DNA from: Onchidella celtica
Taxonomy: Eukaryota > Mollusca > Gastropoda > Systellommatophora > Onchidiidae
NCBI GenBank assembly: GCA_963931925.1
Contig: OZ007570.1
Coordinates: 67,336,714 to 67,400,713, forward strand
Direction of reading: 5' to 3'
DNA length: 64,000 nt
Shown here: positions 34,201-43,145 of the stretch, in pieces
How the letters are laid out: every line of letters starts with the position of its first letter
How positions within the stretch are numbered: position 1 is the first letter of the stretch
The notes under the pieces: model-generated
The model's input: the letters and a program-made list of their open reading frames with translations, nothing else
Told to the model about the DNA's origin: nothing
The model's database searches: none
Made by a program: the position numbers and the translations under genes

Positions 34201-37200
34201 ATATTTCGTCAGTATGGACACGTTGACGGTGAGAAAGATACAGAAAGAACTGGTGAGAAATTGGCAATAACAATGTCCTAATCGACTTCTTTTGGAACTA
34301 AAATTCCTCCAGTCTCCCCATCCATCAGCAACGCGAGTGATCTCACTTTGCCTTTTCTAAAATTAGCTGCTGCATTCAGTGTTAAAAATATCCAATATTA
34401 TAAATAGATTTTTTTTTTTCAAACCAATTAAGGATACGGAATCCCTTACAACCCGGGAGCTTCAATTTCAACAGCAAAACGAATGTGCAATTACCGACAT
34501 AGTAGTACTTTGTTTGGTCGCCCAACACATTCTGTGTCTCTGTGAATGAACAATAATATCTTTTTTTCAATCTGACAGAATATTTTTCAAAACAATAAAT
34601 TGAAAATCCAAAATATCTGAATTAATGGGGGCGGGGTAAGCATGGTGACAAACTTGAGTTTTTACTTTGTTACAATTATGTCAGTACCACATAGAGTATT
34701 TTTCTTCAGTTGCTGAGATAATTTCCAAATTTGGACCTCCATTATGAAGCAATCGTTGCCACGTTCATTAATCCTGATACTCACCATGGTCATCAGTCAG
34801 ATGTTTTTTACCTTCTTCGTCAATGATAGCGGCCAGGAGCAAAGTACAATAACATTTTTTCAAAGGATTATCGTTTTTTAACACTGTGAAGAGATTTCGC
34901 ACTACCTGGAGAAAACAAGAATGAACGAGTTTGTCAATAAAGCAACATTATTTTGTCTGGAGTACACGCATTTGGTTTTAAAGAAACTTTACGATAGGGC
35001 AATGTCGCTCTGTAATTTCTCTTGGACGAGTCTGCAAACTGAATTCTTCTGTGTGGGTATGAAAGTAGATTTCGGTGATATTTTTTTGATATTGGGCAAA
35101 GTTACGACAGTTTAAGGTGGGCAAAAGATAGGGCGGGGAAAGGGGGGGGGGATAAAGGCCAAACGGAAGAATGGTACTGCATAGTGATTCCTTCATGGTA
35201 CTGCATAGTGATTCCTTCATGGTACTGCATAGTGATTCCTTCATGGTACTGCATAGTGATTCCTTCATGGTACTGCATAGTGATTCCTTCATGGTACTGC
35301 ATAGTGATTCCTTCATGGTACTGCATAGTGATTCCTTCATGGTACTGCATAGTGATTCCTTCATGGTACTGCATAGTGATTCCTTCATGGTACTGCATAG
35401 TGATTCCTTCATGGTACTGCATAGTGATTCCTTCATGGTACTGCATAGTGATTCCTTCATGGTACTGCATAGTGATTCCTTCATGGTACTGCATAGTGAT
35501 TCCTTCATGATACTGCACAGTGATTCCTTCATGGTACTGCATAGTGATTCCTTCATGGTACTGCATAGTGATTCCTTCATGGGAGTCCACAATTATTTTA
35601 CATTTTGTTGCTCAATTTGCCCTGCTTGTGCCCTCAACGCTACTTCAGAAGCTGACATGCAACACAGCATTGACAAGTTTTCTGAAGCATGCACCAACTT
35701 CGGCCTCACCATCAGTACAAAGAAGACCGAAGTAATGCATTACCTGAAAATCGTACACTGAACCGAATATCCTTATCAAAGGTCGGAGAGTGCAGTGGAC
35801 AAGTTCACGAACCTTGGAAGCACACTGACCCGGTACGTTGTGATGGATGTCGAAATCAATTCTACGAATGTCAAAGCCAGTGCGACCTTCGGCAGGCTCC
35901 ACACCAAAATGTGGAACAAATGAGGCATCAGCCTATCTACAAAGCTCAAGGGAATCGTCTTCCCAACGCTGCTTTATGGCTGTGATACATGGAAAGTCTA
36001 CTAACTCCACCCCAAGAAACTGAACCATTTTCACACCACCTGCCTGAGATGAATCCTGGCCATCAAATGGCAAGGCAAGGTCCCGGACACCAAGATCCTT
36101 GTCCGAGCACACTTGCCCAGCATCCACACCATCATTATGCAATCTCAGCTCCCATTGGCAGGTCACTTAGCTCGCATGCCAGGCCCCCGGCTGCCCAAAA
36201 ATCGGTTTTACGGTGATCTGCTGCAGGTCAAACGTTCTTAAGGAGACCAGCGAAAAGACAACAGCGATACGCTGAAATCCTAATTGAAGGCCTTCAACCT
36301 GGACACCACATGCTGGGGGAGAGGCTGCCCAGGATAGAACCAACTGAGAAAGAGAGAGAGAGAGAGTGTGTGTGTGTCTGTTTGCGCCCCCATTGTTTCT
36401 TCCCTTTTATCCACTTTTTTCATGCATGTTTCTTGTGTACCTTCTTATCATTTGAATTGGCCGTTAAATGCACAATTGAGACCGTCAGTATTAGTGCTGC
36501 TTCTGACAGTATTGAAAACCTCGAGCTTTGCGAAAATTAAATTACATGCAGAAACTGCACGTGGCATTCACTACTCTATTTTGTCCTTGTGTTGGAGAGA
36601 TAGGACTGAGAAAGTAAGAGATTGTCTTGACTTTATTGGTCCCATCTAAAAAGTTGATAGGACCAATAAAGCCAAGTCAATTTCTTTCTTTCCCAGTCTT
36701 TTCTTTTAAAAATGATTCTTTTCCCTTGTCTTTCCACACTCCTGAGCATGATTTTGTCTTTCCCCGTGCACTCACAATCTCCCGCCTCATTCTCATAGCA
36801 ACCATTTGCATGTGAGGACTATTGGTGATATCTGTATCCCTTTACCCAGCCAGGAGGGAGTCCGGGATTATACAAATTGGCGTGGGCTTAAGATTTTGAG
36901 GAGGCTTACTTCCCCAGAATGGAAGCAAAAGAAGGTGGGGGGGGGGGGGCTTTGGAAAAGGAATACTGATGTTGTAAAGATGGTCAGGTGCTCTCTGTTA
37001 TGTTATTTCAAAGAAAAGTCATAAAACATGAATATACAGATATGCAAATATAATATTATAATGTGTGTGTCTCTTTTTAAAATCAAAGCAAAAACAAAAA
37101 ACAAATACAAAACTAAATGAACAATTTAAAATGGGGCTTAAATATGGTACTCCTCTCCTCACTTGTAAAAAAAACAGTTTCTGTGTGTGTTTTTCTGATA

Positions 37201-40200
37201 ACATGTTGGCAGGTAAACTCTCAGAGGAAGTTTCATTTTGGATTCATTCAAGCAGACGTTTTTTGTTTTTTTTTACACAATACACAGCGGTGGATTTGCA
37301 CAAAAATTAATTGATTAAAAATACTTAAAGAATGGGCATTTTCGGCGCCAGATTATGTGAATGAAGATTTTACCTTTCGTGTCAGGGACTTTTAAATAAA
37401 AATTGACAATCATTAATGACAAGGTGGTCTAGAGGCAAGGTGCTCGCCTCTCATGCCAAGGGTCCCGGGTTCTAAACCCGGGCAGTGCAGGCATGTTGGA
37501 AATTGGATTTTTCTCATATTTTCAAGTCCCTGGTCCTATTGGGGGGTAGGATCGAGTACCTAGTCTTCTCGGATAAGGACGAAAAAATTCGGAGGGCCCG
37601 TGTGCACGTGGCGCACGTTAAAGATACCTTGGCAGTTGGAAATCGTAAAGAGCAGGCCGAAAGGCCGTTGCCCGGGCAAAATTGAAAATTGAAATTAATA
37701 GATTAAAATTTATCCATATCATCCCCCCCACCCCCCGCCAGAATTTATTATTCATTATTAAATATATATTGTTATTAATAAATATTCAAATATTATTTGA
37801 GTTGTGTGTTGTGTGAACTGCTGTGAGTTGTGAACTGTTGTGAGTTGTGAACTGCGCCTAACAGGCTGCGTTACAATTTGCTCTGAGATAGAGAGAGAGA
37901 GAGTGAGCGAGACAGGGAGAGAGAAAGAAGCAGTGCAGTGTGTTGAGCGCTTCGCAGGCAGCTCCATTCTGCTCTGTGGTTGACATGTTGTTTCTGTAAA
38001 GCGCATAATAATAATAGTTCGTCCATCAGGTATGATGATGACCTTAACAACACCAGAGGAATAAAGAACAGAAATTGTTGAGAATTTCAACACATGGACA
38101 ATAAAGAGAACTAAAGGACACAGAGGACAGAATGGAAAGACTGTTCTTTCATGACTTATGGCTTCTCATGTGACTGATAAGTCCTATTTTTGCCCTGCAG
38201 ACCCTTCCGCATAAATGACAAGAGTGCTCCGTTGGTTCAGTACCACTGGGCCTTTTCTTGCGCCGTTCTCTTTTTTTGATAGCCTGCTGGACTCTGTCAG
38301 CTTCCCATGCTTTGCTGCCTCTGGTAAGGGCCGCCCTCCAATTTGCACGATCAAGCGAGAGCTTTTCCCACTCACTCACATCAATGGCAAAGGCCTTCAG
38401 TGATTGCTTGAGAGTGTCTTTGTAACGTCTCTTTGGGGCCCCAACATTCCTCGTTCCATTGGAGAGCTCAGAGAAGAAGATTTGCTTAGGGAGTCTGGAG
38501 TCGGGCATTCTGACAACATGTCCTGCCCAACGTAGCTGAATTTTTTTCAGGTGGCAGAAGGTGCTCAATTCCTTGGCACGATTGAGGACCTCAGTGTCTG
38601 GAATTTTATCCTGCCATTTGATCCTCAGGATCTTTCTAAGGCAGGCCAGATGAAAGTGCTTTAGCTTTCTGGCATGCGATTGGTACACTGTCCAGGTTTC
38701 AGCCCCATAGAGTAGGGTGGGAAGGACCACAGCATTGTACACTTTCAGCTTAGTGTCTGTGCGAATGCCGACGACATCCCATACTCTCTTTCGAAGCCTG
38801 CCAAATGCAGAGCTGGCTTTGCTGATTCTTGAGAGAATTTCAGTATCAACACGAGCCGCGGAAGACAGTGTACTGCCAAGATAGGTGAAGTTCTCCGACA
38901 CCTTCAGAAGACTGTCATGGACTTTGATATTTGGGGTCACAGGATACTTGTCGTCTGGAGTAGGCTGATGGAGCACTTCCGTCTTCTTTGTGCTTATTGT
39001 GAGGCCAAAGTTGTCACAGGCACTAGAGAACTTATCAACACAGTTTTGCATGCTATCCTCATCGTGTGCCAGAAGTGCACAATCATCAGCAAATAGTAGG
39101 TCACAGACTTGAGTACTTTTGGTTTTGGTTTTTGCCTGAAGTCTCCTGAGGTTGAATAGACTGCCATCAGTTCGGTACTTGATGCTTACCCCTTGAGGAG
39201 GAGAGCTAAAGGCTTCTTGTAGCATTGCAGAGAACATGATGCTGAACAGAGTTGGGGCTAAGACACAACCCTGTTTTACCCCATTTGTGACAGCAAAGGG
39301 CTCTGAAACAATGCTGTTGCTTTTGACTGCAGCTTGCATGCCATCATGAAACTGGCGCACTATTGTGATGAATTCGGGCGGACACCCAAACTTCGCCAAG
39401 ATTTTCCAGAGGCCTTCACGACACACTGTGTCAAATGCTTTTGTGAGGTCAACAAATGTGATATACAGCGCTTTATTTTGTTCCATGCATTTTTCCTGAA
39501 TCTGTCTGGCAGCAAAAATCATATCCGCCGTTCCCCTCTCTTTACGAAAGCCACATTGGCTCTCGGGAAGCAAGTCATTTGACGAGAGGTGATCAAGAAG
39601 GCGATTCAGAAGCATTCTTGCCAATATTTTGCCAGCAATTGAAAGTAGAGAGATTCCCCGATGGTTGTCACAGACTTGGCTGTCCCCTTTGTTTTTGTAC
39701 AGATGGATGATTGAAGCATCTTTGAAGTCCTGTGGCAGCTTCCCTGCTTTCAACATATGATTGAACAACTCGGTCAACCTTTCAATAAGCTTTTCTCCAC
39801 CGAAGGCATACACCTCAGCAGGAATTGAATCCACGCCTGGTGATTTGTTAAAGGACATCTGTTTTGTGGCAGTTCGGGTCTCATTTGCTGTGAATGGCTT
39901 GGCAAGAGCTGCATTAATAGGAGTCTGAGGGAGGCGGTCAATGGACTCAGTATTTATATTTGATGGCCGATTTAGCACACCTCCGAAATGTTCTGCCCAA
40001 CGCTGAATTATGGCATTCAATTCAACAATGCGTGTTGAACCATCTGACGCAAGAAGTGGCGTAGTGCCAGAGCAGGATGGTCCAAACACAGCTCGGAGGC
40101 TCTCAAAGAACTTTCTAGTGTTGTTTGTGTCGGCATATTTCTGAGTTTCTCTTACTCGCTCTTCAAGCCAGTCATTTTTCATTTTCCTCAGCTTCTTCTG

Positions 40201-43088
40201 GAGTACACCCTTACATGCACGCAGTGCATCAGCTTTTGCTGTGGAAGAGGGGTGACTGCAGTGAGCTTGGATGAGACTATTTTTTTCTTTGATGAGCACT
40301 TTGATTTCATTATCATTATCATTGAACCAGTCCTGGTGCTTGCGGACAGGAAAACCAACTGTGCTGCTGGCGCAAGAGTGTACAGTCGTATTTAGGTCAG
40401 TCCAGCTCTGTTCAATGTTCTCAGGGCCAAAAGTCACGCAATCCAATTTTGAGGAGAGTTCTGATGAGAGCTCGCTCTGTTTCTCAGCTGAGCAGAGTTT
40501 TGAAACATTTAGGCGTTTAGGTGGCGCTTTCCCTTGAGGGCGTCTATTGCGCCTCAATGTTAGTCTGAGCTTGCAAACAATGAGTCTGTGGTCAGTTCCA
40601 CACTCGGCACCACACATCGCCTTTGTTACAAGGACATCCTTTCTGTCAGTCTTCCTCACAATGACATAGTCTATGAGATGCCAATGCTTTGAGCGGGGAT
40701 GCATCCATGACGTTCTGTTTCTCACGGGGAGACTAAAATTTGTGTTAGTAATGAACAGGCCAAATTCAGCGCACAAAGTAAGTAACCGCAACCCATTGTT
40801 ATTGCATGAACCAACTCCATGAGGGCCCAAAACATTTGGCCACGCTGAGATTTCGGAGCCAACCCTAGCATTGAAGTCCCCCAAGAGAATCAGCCTATCA
40901 GCTGCCGGGACAGAGCATATGACAGACTCTAGATCAGAATAGAACTTGTCTTTGGCTTCATCTGGGTTTGTCATGGTGGGCGCATATGCGCTAATGAGGG
41001 TGGCTGACTGGCTTTTCCCAACTGGGATCCTGAGTGCCATTAGCCTGTCATTTATTTCAATTGGCATGGACTGCAAGTTTCTGACAAGGTCATTTTTAAT
41101 TGCAAACCCAACACCATGCTGTCTCGGTTCGACTGCACCCTTGCCTTTCCAGAAGAAGGTGTATCCACCACTGAGCTCTTTGAGTTGGCCACTATCAGGG
41201 AGTCTGGTCTCACTGAGTGCCACTATGTCCAGGTTGTACCTGCTGAGCTCAATGGCAATAAGTGCAGTGCGTCTTTCCGGGTTGTTTGAGTTGTCCTGTA
41301 GTGTGCGTATATTCCAGGCTCCTAGCCTGAGTAAGCTGAATTTCTTTTTGTTTCGACCGCAAAAAGGGATCCCCACTGGTCGCGGTATACCAGTCAGGGT
41401 GATGTGAAGTGGGCTTTCTTTAGGGCACCTTTTCTAGCCCCTTCCTCAGTTGAGGTGAGCAGTGCTATCCTTAAATAAGGCTGCTCAGCTACTGTGGGTG
41501 CTGCCTCCCCACGCCTCCACTTCAATCGACGATGAAGCGACCATAGCCCACAGCCACCAACGTGTAGGTCTGTGCTAACAGCTTCCAGTCTATCCAAACC
41601 TGCTGCCACCGCACTCGCCCATCGCCGTTGGAATTTTGAGAGGAAAGAAGACGAGACAAAGATGAAAGAAGACGAGGTGAGTGTTAAGACTGGCGCAAAG
41701 AATTTGTTTTTAGTGAGAAAGAGCTGCGCAAACATCAGACTCACTCTCTCGCCTGGACACAACTTATCCAAGTGGCAAGACAGGGTCAAGACGACTGGAA
41801 ATGTATCCAGGTGCAGGAGGATGCCAGAGGGACAGTCATATTGCCTGACCGGCTGCCTGTAGGCTACTCCACAGCCTCGCAGTCCCAACTGACTAGGGTG
41901 AAAGACCCAAACCAAAGAACACCAATACTGGTGGATGCTCTGTGTCACGATATCCAGGCCAGAGTGACGGTATATTGCCATCTGCCCTATCAATCAACCA
42001 CTGGCCTGCTGCCGCCAGCTTCGAAGCTGCGTCCGGGAAGTTTGCTCAATTCTTCGTCTGTGATTTAGGCAAACAAGCCTATGACCACACCGCAACCGGG
42101 TGGTCATAGGGCATAGAGCATTTTAAATGGATATGCGCTATATAAATGCTATACATTATTTAATGCTATACATTAATTTAAGTTTTTTTTTTTTTTTGGC
42201 TAAATATCAAATTTTACCCGATTTCAACATGATTTCGTTTTTCTGAGAGTAGTTCGCTTGAGACCGAACTGACTGCGTCCCAATGTAAAGTTCTAAAAAG
42301 TTGTCAAGAAATGTAACAAAATTAATAAATAATATGAGGTCGTTTTACCAATAATTTATTGCAGAAATATTGCTGGGTGGACATAGATATGAGGCCGATC
42401 TACGGCCGTATTGAATTAATGTATCTACGGCTGTTAATCCCTGAGGGAGTGCCCGAAACTAGATAGCAGTGACAACATAAATTCTGTAGCTCTTGAAAAC
42501 GCAACCGTGTATCGGGGGACAGTAAAATTTCTCTGTACCGCCATAATTGTAGTCTACGAAATCGGCTGTTAACCGACGTCTGTCTGTATAATTATATGTA
42601 TGTATATGTGTAGTTTGATTGTATCAATCTACTCCTTGATAGGTCTGAGATTAAATGTGTATAACCCATAAAATTAGCTTTCCCCTTTCCAGTTTTTTAC
42701 ATCCAGCCCTTACCTCGGCCTCCATTTTTTCCAGTTCCATTTCTGCACTCTGTCCTTTTTCACGGTAGACTGTGATTGTTTACTATAGACTACCAGCTCA
42801 TGTTATTGACTCCCTTCACTAATCTGAGAGCAAAGATGTAATGCATCAGATCTCTAGACTTGGGTCTAAGTACCGGTAGCGATAATGAAAAGCCAAAAGC
42901 ATTCAGGTAGTCAGGAAATGATTGTGTTTTGGAAGGCAGACTTGAATTGTTTCCTCGTAAGCTTGTGCGATACGTTGTTCAACGTCTTTAAATCATTTGT
43001 TTTTCCAGAACGGTATTCTCAGAATGTTCCTTTTAAGTAACTGTTGAGTTGCAGTCTTGTGCTTCAATCATCTTTTGAATAAAAGTGA

Positions 43089-43145
<57 letters not shown>

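Larger units (their letters stand above)
38008..42110 (-). mobile_element. Full-length LINE (APE-type non-LTR retrotransposon)
   Basis: 4.1 kb, minus strand, in sense with the ARM-TIR gene in its intron 2. The flanks carry GCATA at 38003-38007 and 42111-42115. The uninterrupted SINE composite at 32541-32563 shows the same site empty. The 3' end is an (ATT)n-type tail, the 5' end is a perfect 11-bp hairpin, and the single large ORF is open from end to end. Target duplication, complete ends and intact ORF suggest a recent, possibly still competent copy. The clade is unassigned; the C-terminal C2H2 finger and AGKILARMLLNRLL block should decide it. Confidence 0.9.

Noticed and set aside
35171-35583. 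CRISPR-like regular repeats
   Set aside because: The units are directly contiguous with no spacers and the DNA is from an animal nucleus.
35102-35761. ORFs with 8-residue repeats (MVLHSDSF, MKESLCST, EGITMQYH)
   Set aside because: They come from the 24-bp minisatellite read in several frames on both strands. Nothing supports a real protein.
41394-41993. 199-residue ORF upstream of the LINE as a possible ORF1
   Set aside because: It shows no RNA-binding, coiled-coil or zinc-knuckle pattern and lies in what looks like the 5' untranslated region.
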